NCBI RefSeq assembly: GCF_002849605.1
Contig: NZ_NPIB01000009.1
Span: forward strand, 62,001 to 126,000
Reading direction: 5' to 3'
Origin: Photobacterium carnosum
GTDB lineage: Bacteria; Pseudomonadota; Gammaproteobacteria; Enterobacterales; Vibrionaceae
DNA: 64,000 nt
Shown here: positions 1-8,735 of the stretch, one piece after another
How the letters are laid out: each line of letters starts with the position of its first letter
How positions within the stretch are numbered: position 1 is the first letter of the stretch
Notes under the pieces: model-generated
Databases searched by the model: none
Told to the model about the DNA's origin: nothing
The model's input: the letters and a program-made list of their open reading frames with translations, nothing else
Position numbers and translations under genes: made by a program

Positions 1-1
1 C

Positions 2-1252
2 TGGCATGAAGCGCGAATTCCTACCATTGCGACTCAAGTACCACGGGCTGCATTTGCTTGGGTCACTGAAAAAATTAAACAGCAAGTTTCGATTCCGATC
101 GTGACCTGTAATCGAATTAATACTCCGCAAGTGGCCGAAGATATTTTGGCTCAGGGACAAGCGGATATGGTGTCAATGGCGAGGCCATTTTTAGCTGATC
201 CTGAATTTGTCTTAAAAGCTGAGCAAAATCGCGCTGATGATATTAATACCTGTATTGGCTGTAATCAGGCGTGTTTGGATCATGTTTTTGTCGGTAAACG
301 CGCCAGTTGTTTAGTTAACCCTCAAGCCTGTTATGAGAAAGAATTGGTATTAACGGCGGTGGCTACAGCACGGAAAGTAGCTGTGGTTGGTGGCGGTCCT
401 GCGGGAATGGCGTGTGCCGTTGCTGCGGCAGAACGCGGGTTTAAGGTTGATTTGTTTGAAAAAAATGATCATGTTGGAGGTCAATTTAATTTAGCGATGC
501 AGATCCCCGGTAAAGAAGAATTTAAAGAAACCATCCGCTATTTTACTCGGCGCTTAGAACAAACCGGCGTTGTAGTACGGTTAGGGGTTGAAGCAAAAGC
601 AGAACAATTACTTGATTATGATGACGTTATTATTGCCACTGGCGTGCAACCGAATATTCCACCCATTACGGGGATTGATCATCCTAAAGTGATTGATTAT
701 CAAACCCTGATTAGTCAGCAGAGAGTGCTGGGGGAAAAAGTCGCTATCATTGGTGCGGGTGGCATTGGGGTTGATGTCGCTACTATGCTAACGGAACCTG
801 CTGAGCATGATCTTGATAGTTGGTTGCGAGAATGGGATATTGATAAAAGTCTATGTCATCGTGGCGGCTTGCTACCAAGTAGTGATTATAATAGTCCTCG
901 CCAAGTGTGGTTATTACAACGTCGACCAGGAAAAGTAGGTAAAGGCCCTGGGCGCACGACGGGGTGGATCCATCGTCGAACATTAGAAAAACGTGGCGTA
1001 AAATTATGGGCGGGAGTGCATTATCAAGCCATTGATGATGAAGGCTTGCACCTTATTATTGATGGGCAACCGCAGATATTAGCCGTCGATAATATTGTTA
1101 TTTGTACCGGCCAAACTTCTGTCGATAATTTATCGCAACAATTAACGCGGCAAGGGGTATCGGTACATGTAATTGGTGGCGCAGAAGATGCAGGGGAAGT
1201 CGATGCAAAACGGGTGATCCGTCAAGGGGTTGAATTAGCCGCGAAGTTATAA
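2..1252 (+). CDS. fadH: 2,4-dienoyl-CoA reductase (NADPH), 3' part only
   Basis: This is the C-terminal 416 residues of FadH, which reduces 2,4-dienoyl-CoA in beta-oxidation of unsaturated fatty acids. The frame is open from base 2, so the gene begins left of the window; the GTG at 101 is internal. The visible part starts in the end of the TIM barrel (WHEARIPTIATQ), followed by a 4Fe-4S cysteine cluster (CIGCNQAC, then CLVNP), an FAD-binding GGGPAGMAC motif and a second nucleotide-binding GAGGIGVD motif. It aligns well to the E. coli C-terminus (REWDIDKSL, KTTGWIHR-like). No truncation inside the visible part. Confidence 0.95.
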   Translation, partial: WHEARIPTIATQVPRAAFAWVTEKIKQQVSIPIVTCNRINTPQVAEDILAQGQADMVSMARPFLADPEFVLKAEQNRADDINTCIGCNQACLDHVFVGKRASCLVNPQACYEKELVLTAVATARKVAVVGGGPAGMACAVAAAERGFKVDLFEKNDHVGGQFNLAMQIPGKEEFKETIRYFTRRLEQTGVVVRLGVEAKAEQLLDYDDVIIATGVQPNIPPITGIDHPKVIDYQTLISQQRVLGEKVAIIGAGGIGVDVATMLTEPAEHDLDSWLREWDIDKSLCHRGGLLPSSDYNSPRQVWLLQRRPGKVGKGPGRTTGWIHRRTLEKRGVKLWAGVHYQAIDDEGLHLIIDGQPQILAVDNIVICTGQTSVDNLSQQLTRQGVSVHVIGGAEDAGEVDAKRVIRQGVELAAKL

Positions 1253-1328
1253 TCACCATGGCTTGTGTTCTGCGCTTTAACTGCCTTATTATATGAGAAA
1301 CAATAATTATTTTCATTTTGAGGTTGTT

Positions 1329-1877
1329 ATGGACGCGCTATCACTTCTGCTTAATCGTCGCTCATTACCAAAATTAGTTGAGCCAGCACCAGCAGGAGAC
1401 GTTCTTGAGAATATCTTTCGTGCTGGATTACGTGCTCCTGATCATGGTGGCTTAACACCGTGGCGTTTTATTGTTTCTCAAGGTGAAGGGTTAACCAAGC
1501 TGGCAAATATTCTTGTTGCGGCGGCGAAAGCGGATCATCTTGATGATTTTGTGATTGAAAAAGCATCAAAAGCCCCTTTTCGAGCGCCAATGGTGATCAC
1601 TGTTGTCAGTAAAGTGACCTCTGGTCATAAAGTACCAGTGATCGAACAACACTTGTCTGCGGGTTGTGCCGCACAAGCGATGCAGATGGCAGCGGTCGCA
1701 CAAGGGTATTCTGGTTTTTGGCGTACAGGCTCTTGGGCATATCATTCCGTCGTTCGTGAAGCATTAGGGCTGACTGGCGAAGACATGATTGTCGGCTTTT
1801 TATATCTAGGTTCAATTGGTTGCCGTGAAGCAAAAGTTCATGAGCGCGATCTTGCTCAATACGTTGAGTATTTATAA
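1329..1877 (+). CDS. ydjA: NAD(P)H nitroreductase, YdjA family
   Basis: A 182-residue FMN-dependent nitroreductase matching E. coli YdjA almost end to end (MDALSLLLNRRS, RAPDHGGLTPW, SAGCAAQAMQMAAVAQG, IVGFLYLG). The upstream in-frame ATG at 1293 would add 12 residues with no family support. ATG 1329 sits just after a GAGG ribosome-binding site and gives the family length. Physiological substrate is unknown for the family. In E. coli ydjA precedes selD and topB, and the same order is kept here, with selU inserted. Confidence 0.93.
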   Translation: MDALSLLLNRRSLPKLVEPAPAGDVLENIFRAGLRAPDHGGLTPWRFIVSQGEGLTKLANILVAAAKADHLDDFVIEKASKAPFRAPMVITVVSKVTSGHKVPVIEQHLSAGCAAQAMQMAAVAQGYSGFWRTGSWAYHSVVREALGLTGEDMIVGFLYLGSIGCREAKVHERDLAQYVEYL

Positions 1878-1940
1878 TAACGGATATAACGCTAACTCAC
1901 ATTTAAGCTGTAATTGATGTGACTTAGGCATTAAAAATGG

Positions 1941-1991
1941 AAGGCGAGAGCTGTTTTATGGTGGAATACCGTGAATGGCATCGCCTTTTTT
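1941..1991 (+). terminator. Probable Rho-independent terminator after ydjA
   Basis: AAGGCGA pairs with TCGCCTT and is followed directly by a T run. The loop is long, about 33 nt, with a small inner GGT/ACC hairpin. It would separate ydjA from selD transcription. Confidence 0.5.
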
Positions 1992-2124
1992 GTCACTAAT
2001 TAATGGTTATTGCGGTTAATGGTACTTTGTTTTAATAGAAAATAGCGGCTTTTGGGGTGGAAAGATGACAGTTGTCGAGGGCTAGAGTAGAATCGCTAAT
2101 TCTTTCTATATTTTGGAGCGTGTC

Positions 2125-3159
2125 ATGGAAAATGTTCGCCTAACACAATACAGCCACGGTGCCGGATGTGGTTGTAAAATTTCTCCCCAAGTACTTGATA
2201 CTATTCTGCGTTCTCAATTAGCTCCTTTTGCTGATCCTAATTTATTGGTCGGTAATGAAAGTAAAGATGACGCTGCTGTTTATGATATCGGTAATGGTCA
2301 AGCAGTGATCAGTACTACTGATTTCTTTATGCCAATCGTGGATGACCCATTTGATTTTGGTCGCATTGCTGCCACTAACGCAATCAGTGATATTTACGCG
2401 ATGGGCGGTAAACCTATCATGGCGATCGCTATTTTAGGCTGGCCAATAAACGTATTATCGCCTGAAATTGCTCAAAAAGTGATTGATGGTGGCCGTTCAG
2501 TGTGTCGCGAAGCAGGTATTTCTCTTGCTGGTGGTCACTCTATTGATGCTCCTGAGCCAATTTTCGGTCTTGCTGTAACAGGATTAGTTAGTACTGATCG
2601 TGTTAAGCGTAATGACAGTGCAGAAGCAGGTTGTCATCTATTCTTAACTAAACCATTAGGTATCGGCGTATTAACAACAGCTGAAAAACAATCTAAGTTG
2701 GCTGATGAGCATAAAGGTTTGGCACGCGATTGGATGTGTAAGCTAAATAAACCTGGCGCAGACTTTGCTGATGTTGAAGGCGTAAAAGCACTAACAGATG
2801 TAACCGGTTTTGGTCTAATGGGTCACTTAACTGAGATTTGTGAAGGCAGCAACCTAAAAGCAAAACTTTGGTTTGATAAAATTCCAACATTACCGGGTGT
2901 ATATGATTACATCGCTCAAGGTTGTGTTCCTGGTGGTACTGAGCGTAACTTTATGAGCTACGGCCATAAAGTGGGTCAAATGACGGATCAACAAAAAGCA
3001 CTATTATGTGATCCTCAAACATCAGGTGGCTTACTGTTAGCCGTTGATCCAAGTAGCGAAGCTGAAGTAAAAGCGATTGCTAAAAAACATAACATCTTGC
3101 TGGAAGCTATTGGTGAACTTGTACCTATGGATAGCGATATCTTTATTGAGGTTTGCTAA
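2125..3159 (+). CDS. selD: Selenide, water dikinase (selenophosphate synthetase)
   Basis: SelD makes selenophosphate from selenide and ATP, the selenium donor for selenocysteine and 2-selenouridine. The 344-residue product carries the N-terminal [11 protein letters not shown] loop, with catalytic Cys15 and Lys18 (E. coli Cys17 and Lys20), the [15 protein letters not shown] site and the [12 protein letters not shown]-terminal motif. Cys, not selenocysteine, fills the active site. The start is ATG 2125 behind GGAG at 2115-2118; an in-frame TTG at 2113 is less likely. Its stop overlaps the next start (TAATG), so it is coupled to selU. Confidence 0.97.
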   Translation: MENVRLTQYSHGAGCGCKISPQVLDTILRSQLAPFADPNLLVGNESKDDAAVYDIGNGQAVISTTDFFMPIVDDPFDFGRIAATNAISDIYAMGGKPIMAIAILGWPINVLSPEIAQKVIDGGRSVCREAGISLAGGHSIDAPEPIFGLAVTGLVSTDRVKRNDSAEAGCHLFLTKPLGIGVLTTAEKQSKLADEHKGLARDWMCKLNKPGADFADVEGVKALTDVTGFGLMGHLTEICEGSNLKAKLWFDKIPTLPGVYDYIAQGCVPGGTERNFMSYGHKVGQMTDQQKALLCDPQTSGGLLLAVDPSSEAEVKAIAKKHNILLEAIGELVPMDSDIFIEVC

Positions 3160-4247
3160 TGTCGCGTCCCAATTGCGAAGATTTCCGTCATCTGTTTTTG
3201 AACGACACACCATTAATGGATATGCGAGCACCTGTTGAATTTATTCAAGGTGCATTTCCAACCGCTCATAGTCGTCCGTTAATGACGGATGACGAACGTG
3301 CAGCTGTTGGTACGTGTTACAAAAACAAAGGTCAAGATGCGGCAATAGCGCTTGGTCATAAGTTAGTTAATGGTGATGTTAAAGCAGAACGTGTAGCGCA
3401 ATGGAAAGCATTTTGTGAAGCCAATCCAAACGGTTACCTTTATTGTTTCCGTGGTGGTTTACGCTCTCAAATTACTCAGCAATGGCTAAAAGACGCGGGT
3501 ATTGATTATCCGTTTATTACTGGTGGCTATAAAGCATTACGTCGTTATTTACTTGATACGATTGAAGATGTTGCTGCTAAACCAATGTCAATTGTTGCCG
3601 GTAATACGGGCAGCGGTAAGACTATTATGGTTAATGTATTGGCTAATGGCCTTGATCTTGAAGGTGCGGCACATCACCGTGGTTCATCGTTTGGTCGTTA
3701 TGTTACACCACAGCGAACTCAGATTGCATTTGAGAATGATCTTGCCGTACAAATGGTTAAGAAATTAGACCGTGGTATTGAACATTTTGTGTTTGAAGAC
3801 GAAGGTAAAAACATTGGTTGTGCCACTGTTCCTTTATCGATCAATCGCGCGATGCAAGACGCTGATATTGCCGTTATTGAAGATCCTGTCGATGTGCGTT
3901 TAGCGCGTTTATTAGATGATTATGTCATTAAAATGCAACGTGATTATGTGGCTCATTACGGTGAGGAACAAGGTTGGATTTTATTTGCTGAGTATTTAGA
4001 AAAAGGCATGTTTAATATTCGTAAGCGTTTAGGCCTTGAACGTTATGAAGTGATGCTTAAATCACAACAACATGCAGTGAAAATGATGCAATCTAACGGG
4101 TCATTAATTGAGCATGATGCTTGGTTAGCACCCTTGTTAGAAGAGTATTATGATCCTATGTATACTTACCAATTAAGCAAAAAAGCTGATCGTATCGTAT
4201 TTAGAGGTGATTACCACCAAGTACAAGATTGGTTAGCTGCTCGCTAG
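3159..4247 (+). CDS. selU: tRNA 2-selenouridine synthase
   Basis: SelU (YbbB, MnmH) converts the 2-thiouridine of wobble mnm5s2U34 in tRNA to 2-selenouridine using selenophosphate. The 362-residue protein has a rhodanese domain with catalytic Cys96 in CFRGGLRS, then a P-loop GNTGSGKT at about 148-155, and a C-terminal YDPMYTYQLSKKA segment matching E. coli. The start ATG overlaps the selD stop, so the selenium donor and its user are translationally coupled. A TTG six bases upstream is not needed. It also depends on 2-thiouridine made by MnmA, encoded at 50-51 kb. Confidence 0.96.
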   Translation: MSRPNCEDFRHLFLNDTPLMDMRAPVEFIQGAFPTAHSRPLMTDDERAAVGTCYKNKGQDAAIALGHKLVNGDVKAERVAQWKAFCEANPNGYLYCFRGGLRSQITQQWLKDAGIDYPFITGGYKALRRYLLDTIEDVAAKPMSIVAGNTGSGKTIMVNVLANGLDLEGAAHHRGSSFGRYVTPQRTQIAFENDLAVQMVKKLDRGIEHFVFEDEGKNIGCATVPLSINRAMQDADIAVIEDPVDVRLARLLDDYVIKMQRDYVAHYGEEQGWILFAEYLEKGMFNIRKRLGLERYEVMLKSQQHAVKMMQSNGSLIEHDAWLAPLLEEYYDPMYTYQLSKKADRIVFRGDYHQVQDWLAAR

Positions 4248-4272
4248 TTTATTTGCTATAAACCGATTTGAT

Positions 4273-4322
4273 AAAAAGCCAAACACATCTATTAATATAA
4301 TATGATGCGTTTGGCTTTTTTT
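4273..4322 (+). terminator. Rho-independent terminator after selU
   Basis: AAAGCCAAAC pairs with GTTTGGCTTT around an AT-rich loop and ends in a run of T. It closes the selD-selU unit. Confidence 0.8.
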
Positions 4323-4481
4323 GTTAGCGATCATTACATTAACCATTGATGATCTTTCAAGATCAGTTGCACAAAAGCATTACCGCTTAAACAAGTACTG
4401 GTTTAATATCCAGTGTTATCTTGCCGTTAGCATTCATTTTCGGTACAGTCATAGCATTAATCCTTTCAGATAAAGATCCCC

Positions 4482-6434
4482 ATGAGCTGCTTATATATAG
4501 CTGAAAAACCAAGCTTAGGCCGAGCAATTGCCGCTGTATTACCTCGTCCACATAAAAATAATACTGGCTATATTGAAGTAGGTAATGGCGATATTGTCAC
4601 ATGGTGTATTGGGCATTTGTTAGAGCAAGTTGAACCTGATGCTTATGACGAGCGCTATAAAAAGTGGCACTTGGAAGACTTACCGATTGTGCCCCAGCAA
4701 TGGCAACTCATTCCCCGCCAAGCGGCTAAACAACAATTAGCGGTTATTAAAAAACTGGCAAAAACAGCGACGTCTGTAGTACATGCTGGTGATCCCGATC
4801 GTGAAGGACAATTGTTGGTGGATGAAGTGATTGATTACGTCAAAATATCCAAAACTAAAAAAGCAGCGGCACAACGACTGCTTATTTCAGATTTAAATCC
4901 AGCAGCGGTTAAAAAAGCTTTAGCAACAATGCGCAGTAACCGTGATTTTATTCCGTTATCTGTCTCTGCCCTTGCACGTTCGCGTGCCGATTGGCTATAT
5001 GGCATGAATATGACTCGTGCTTATACTTTACTTGGGCAGAAGGGCGGTTATCGAGGTGTGTTATCGGTTGGACGAGTGCAAACTCCTATTTTAGGACTGG
5101 TTGTTCGACGTGATGATGATATTGCTAATTTTGTCGCCAAACCATTTTATGAAGTCTTGGCGTTAATTGCTTACGGTGAGCAAACGATTTATGCCAAGTG
5201 GCAACCCAGCAAATCGTGTGAGCCTCATCAAGATTCAGAAGGGCGGATTCTTAACCGTAAACTGTGTGAAAATGTAATCGCACGGATTAAAGGTCAACCC
5301 GCAGAAGTAACGGAATCTGAACGTAAACGAACTAAAACAGCGCCACCGCTACCATATTCGTTATCAGCGTTACAAATTGATGCTGCGAAACGGTTTGGTA
5401 TGAGTGCTGCGGATGTACTATCGACCTGTCAGTCACTGTATGAAAAACATAAAGTGATCACTTACCCCCGTTCAGATAGTCGTCACTTACCATCGGATCA
5501 TTTCAAACAAGCTAATGATGTTTGTCGTGCTATTGCGACGACAGATAACCAGTTAGCTTCTGCGGTAGATAATGCGAATACGACATTAAAATCAAAAGCA
5601 TGGAATGATAAAAAAGTAGATGCTCACCATGCGATTATTCCAACCCCTAAATCATCGTCAGTATTAACCGGTTATGAAGCGAAAATATACCAGTTAATTG
5701 CTCGCCAGTACTTAATGCAATTTTATCCAGCCGCAGAATATGCTGATGCTAAGTTGGTGTTCACTATCGCTCAGGGGCTATTTATAGCTAAAGGTCGTCA
5801 ATTAATGTCACCAGGTTGGCGAGCATTATTAGGCCGTGATGATAAAAAAGAAGACAGTGACTTAGCAGATAAAGTGCCACCACTTGATAAAGGCACCATA
5901 TTGGTCTGCCGTGATGGTGAGATCAAAGATAAAATGACCGAGCCACCAAAAGCATTTACTGAGGCAACGTTATTACAAGCAATGACGGGTATTGCGCGGT
6001 TTGTATCCGATGCGTCATTAAAGAAAATACTACGTGATACCGATGGCTTAGGCACTGAGGCAACGCGAGCAGGTATTTTAGAAATGTTGTTTAAGCGCCA
6101 GTTATTACAACGCCAAGGTAAAGCCATTCATGCTTCTGAGGCGGGGAAAGGCTTGATTTACGCCTTACCCGATACATCGACCTATCCTGATATGACTGCG
6201 CATTGGGAACATCAACTGCATGATATGGCCGATAGAAAATGTGCGTATCAACCGTTTATGACGGCATTAGAACAACAAGTAACAGCCTTAATGGAGCAGG
6301 TAAAAGTCAGTGATGTGCCACCAAGTTTACGATCACTAACATCGCCTGAGTTTACACCACGAACGAAGAAACGTAGCTATGCAAAAAAAGGCACCGCGGC
6401 TAAAACAAAAGCCACACCAAAGCGTAAGAGCTGA
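4482..6434 (+). CDS. topB: DNA topoisomerase III
   Basis: A type IA topoisomerase that decatenates and relaxes DNA through single-strand passage. The 650-residue protein opens with the Toprim motif (YIAEKPSLGRAI, then HAGDPDREGQ) and carries the active-site tyrosine at residue 328 in ITYPRSDSR, the same number as E. coli TopB. The C-terminus is a Lys/Ala-rich basic tail (KKRSYAKKG, KATPKRKS), as in E. coli. The ATG at 4482 aligns with the E. coli start, but its ribosome-binding site is weak. Confidence 0.97.
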   Translation: MSCLYIAEKPSLGRAIAAVLPRPHKNNTGYIEVGNGDIVTWCIGHLLEQVEPDAYDERYKKWHLEDLPIVPQQWQLIPRQAAKQQLAVIKKLAKTATSVVHAGDPDREGQLLVDEVIDYVKISKTKKAAAQRLLISDLNPAAVKKALATMRSNRDFIPLSVSALARSRADWLYGMNMTRAYTLLGQKGGYRGVLSVGRVQTPILGLVVRRDDDIANFVAKPFYEVLALIAYGEQTIYAKWQPSKSCEPHQDSEGRILNRKLCENVIARIKGQPAEVTESERKRTKTAPPLPYSLSALQIDAAKRFGMSAADVLSTCQSLYEKHKVITYPRSDSRHLPSDHFKQANDVCRAIATTDNQLASAVDNANTTLKSKAWNDKKVDAHHAIIPTPKSSSVLTGYEAKIYQLIARQYLMQFYPAAEYADAKLVFTIAQGLFIAKGRQLMSPGWRALLGRDDKKEDSDLADKVPPLDKGTILVCRDGEIKDKMTEPPKAFTEATLLQAMTGIARFVSDASLKKILRDTDGLGTEATRAGILEMLFKRQLLQRQGKAIHASEAGKGLIYALPDTSTYPDMTAHWEHQLHDMADRKCAYQPFMTALEQQVTALMEQVKVSDVPPSLRSLTSPEFTPRTKKRSYAKKGTAAKTKATPKRKS

Positions 6435-6500
6435 TTAAATATTATTAATTAGATTTTATTTGGTTCAATGTTGCTGTTGCTTGTGTGAATATTCATTGCG

Positions 6501-8123
6501 TTATATTAGTTCAGGTAGCAGCACGCGAAAACAATCTTTACCCTCAGCTTTCGCTTGATAAAGAGCATTATCGACATCTTTAAAAAATTCATCGTAAGTT
6601 ATTGTTTGAGATGGAATAATGGTGCTTACTCCAATACTAACCGTCATAATCGCTTTATCTTTTTTAGATTCACTAGGAAAAGGTAATGCGAGATTATGCA
6701 TTGCATTAAGTAAACGTTGGGCGTTATTAATTGCGGCTGGTTGGTCTTGTCCTGGTAATAACAGCACAAATTCCTCACCGCCATAACGGGCAAATAATGT
6801 CCCTGCTCGACGTTCTACTTTAGAGAGTGCTGATGCGATAGTTTTTAAACATTGATCGCCTGCGGCATGACCGAGTTTATCGTTATAGGTTTTGAAATTA
6901 TCAATATCTAATATGAGTAATGATAGTGGTAATCCAAGCCGATTAGCTCGACACCATTCTGTCATTACTGTCTCATCAAAGACACGCCGATTAGCGATAT
7001 TAGTGAGTGCATCAATCCGTGATAATTTTTGGAGTTGTTCATTAGCTTGATTGAGTGCTTTAGTTCGACTTTGTACGCGCTGTTCCAAATTATGATTGAG
7101 CTTGATAAGTTTATCGGCTGCCCGTAGCCGTAAAATATGTTGCGAAATAATAAAACCATATTGTTTAAGTAACTGATGATGATAATTACATAAGGGTTGG
7201 CCTGTAATTAAATTGTCGCAAGCAATCCATCCAATAGGCGTATCTTCATCCCATAAAGCAATATAAGCACTCCAACCAAAACCTATTTGTTTTAGGTCAT
7301 GATACAACGGGGTGTTTTCTTGAAATGCAATATATTCTTTATCGTTTAATGTATTAGCGGCATACCATTGATCAGGGATTGCAGATTTGAAATAAAATTC
7401 ATCAACAGTCTTACCATTAATATCGGTGCCAAAAGTACCATGCATTTGTTTTTGTTCATCAAATAGAAAAATAGCCATTCTATCGATATTCAGCCGTTTT
7501 TTACCTTCCTCGACGGCAATAAATAGCATATCTTCCATTATATTGTTGCGCCATAATTGGAATGAAATATCATGCATATTTTGAAGATAACTCAGTAATG
7601 ATTTTTGTTGTTCCTTACTAGAAAGTAATGCTTTTTCGGCGTTGATACGTCCAATATTGTGATTTTTTGTGGATTTTTTGATTAATTCTGTAGTGATTTC
7701 AGCAGAGAGTAATGCTGCTAGTATCGTCAGGTGTTTAGGTTGAAGGTTTGATTCTAATGGGACGGCAATGGTTAAGTGACCAATAATGGCTGAATGATGT
7801 TTTAATGGAATTAATATATAACGATAATTAGGTAATATATCAATAGAAGCTTCGGTTTTATTATTATAATAATGAACAGTTTTATAATAATGTTCATTTG
7901 TTGTTGGTATTATTGCTGGCGGGAAATAATATTGGATTCCCTTACTGTTTAGTTCTAATAATAATTTCCATTCATTATTGTATTTAATAATAAGTTGCAG
8001 GTGATTAACAGAGAAGCTTTGAATAAGATTACGACAGACTAATTCACAAATAGTTCTAAGGCTATGGGCATTACTGCATTGTTTAGTAACTGTTTGATAG
8101 AAAACTGCAATCTGTTCGTTCAT
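6501..8123 (-). CDS. GAF-type sensor diguanylate cyclase (GGDEF protein)
   Basis: A 540-residue protein predicted to make cyclic di-GMP. The last 175 residues form a GGDEF domain with an intact RYGGEEF active site. The residues before it read RAGT where the inhibitory RxxD site would sit, so product feedback through that site is probably lost. A coiled-coil linker (LEQRVQSRTKALNQANEQL) joins it to an N-terminal half that looks like one or two GAF-type sensor modules. No membrane segment is evident, so the sensor is probably cytoplasmic. The ligand is unknown. It is divergent from the lipoprotein gene. Confidence 0.87.
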   Translation of the reverse strand: MNEQIAVFYQTVTKQCSNAHSLRTICELVCRNLIQSFSVNHLQLIIKYNNEWKLLLELNSKGIQYYFPPAIIPTTNEHYYKTVHYYNNKTEASIDILPNYRYILIPLKHHSAIIGHLTIAVPLESNLQPKHLTILAALLSAEITTELIKKSTKNHNIGRINAEKALLSSKEQQKSLLSYLQNMHDISFQLWRNNIMEDMLFIAVEEGKKRLNIDRMAIFLFDEQKQMHGTFGTDINGKTVDEFYFKSAIPDQWYAANTLNDKEYIAFQENTPLYHDLKQIGFGWSAYIALWDEDTPIGWIACDNLITGQPLCNYHHQLLKQYGFIISQHILRLRAADKLIKLNHNLEQRVQSRTKALNQANEQLQKLSRIDALTNIANRRVFDETVMTEWCRANRLGLPLSLLILDIDNFKTYNDKLGHAAGDQCLKTIASALSKVERRAGTLFARYGGEEFVLLLPGQDQPAAINNAQRLLNAMHNLALPFPSESKKDKAIMTVSIGVSTIIPSQTITYDEFFKDVDNALYQAKAEGKDCFRVLLPELI

Positions 8124-8399
8124 TAATACTCTTATTCCATGAATCAGTTAGTGAGTGATGGTGTTATTGTTAACTATTATCTGTGAAATTAGCAGGATAT
8201 ATGCCACAAGTTAGTGATATATTCTGTTTTACACTAAAAAGTGAGATCTAATCCATCTTTACTAGTGATTATTCTTATTAATCTTACACCGTAAACTCAA
8301 CTTGATTATCTATTCTTAACCTATTGTAGAAAAAGCGCTAATTATAAAAATGATTATTTTTAATTGGCGTTATTATAGTGAGAACAAAAGGATTATAAG

Positions 8400-8672
8400 A
8401 TGAAGAATCTGTTACTGATGAGCCTGATAAGTTTTAGTTTATTAAATGGTTGCAGTAATAGTCGTCATCAGCAATTAGCAGAGCTTGGTTTTGAGCGTGC
8501 TTATCTTGATGGATATCAGGATGGTTGTTATAGCCGTTCAGTCGCAGGGAATACATATCTTGATGGCTTTCGACGTGATCCTGAACGAATGGCAACAGTA
8601 TTAAAATACCGTAATGGCTGGCAAGATGGATTTGAACATTGCTATGCGGATAATCAGGTAGATTATCTGTAG
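8400..8672 (+). CDS. Small predicted lipoprotein of unknown function
   Basis: A 90-residue product with a classic lipoprotein signal: MKNLLLMSLISFSLLNGC, the lipobox cysteine being residue 18. The mature part is short, charged and rich in Tyr, Gly and Asp (YLDGYQDGCY, YLDGFRRD, NGWQDGFEHCY), with a repeated L/Y-DG-x pattern and two further cysteines. AGGA lies just upstream of the ATG and a strong terminator follows, so it looks like a free-standing gene. I do not recognise the family. Confidence 0.75.
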   Translation: MKNLLLMSLISFSLLNGCSNSRHQQLAELGFERAYLDGYQDGCYSRSVAGNTYLDGFRRDPERMATVLKYRNGWQDGFEHCYADNQVDYL

Positions 8673-8691
8673 GTGAAAAAAGGATAATTAT

Positions 8692-8720
8692 AAAAAAAGC
8701 AGCTCGAAAGCTGCTTTTTT
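8692..8720. terminator. Bidirectional terminator
   Basis: AAGCAGCT-cgaa-AGCTGCTT with A and T runs on both sides, between the converging lipoprotein gene and yejM. Confidence 0.88.
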
Positions 8721-8735
8721 CAGTATTATCTGACG

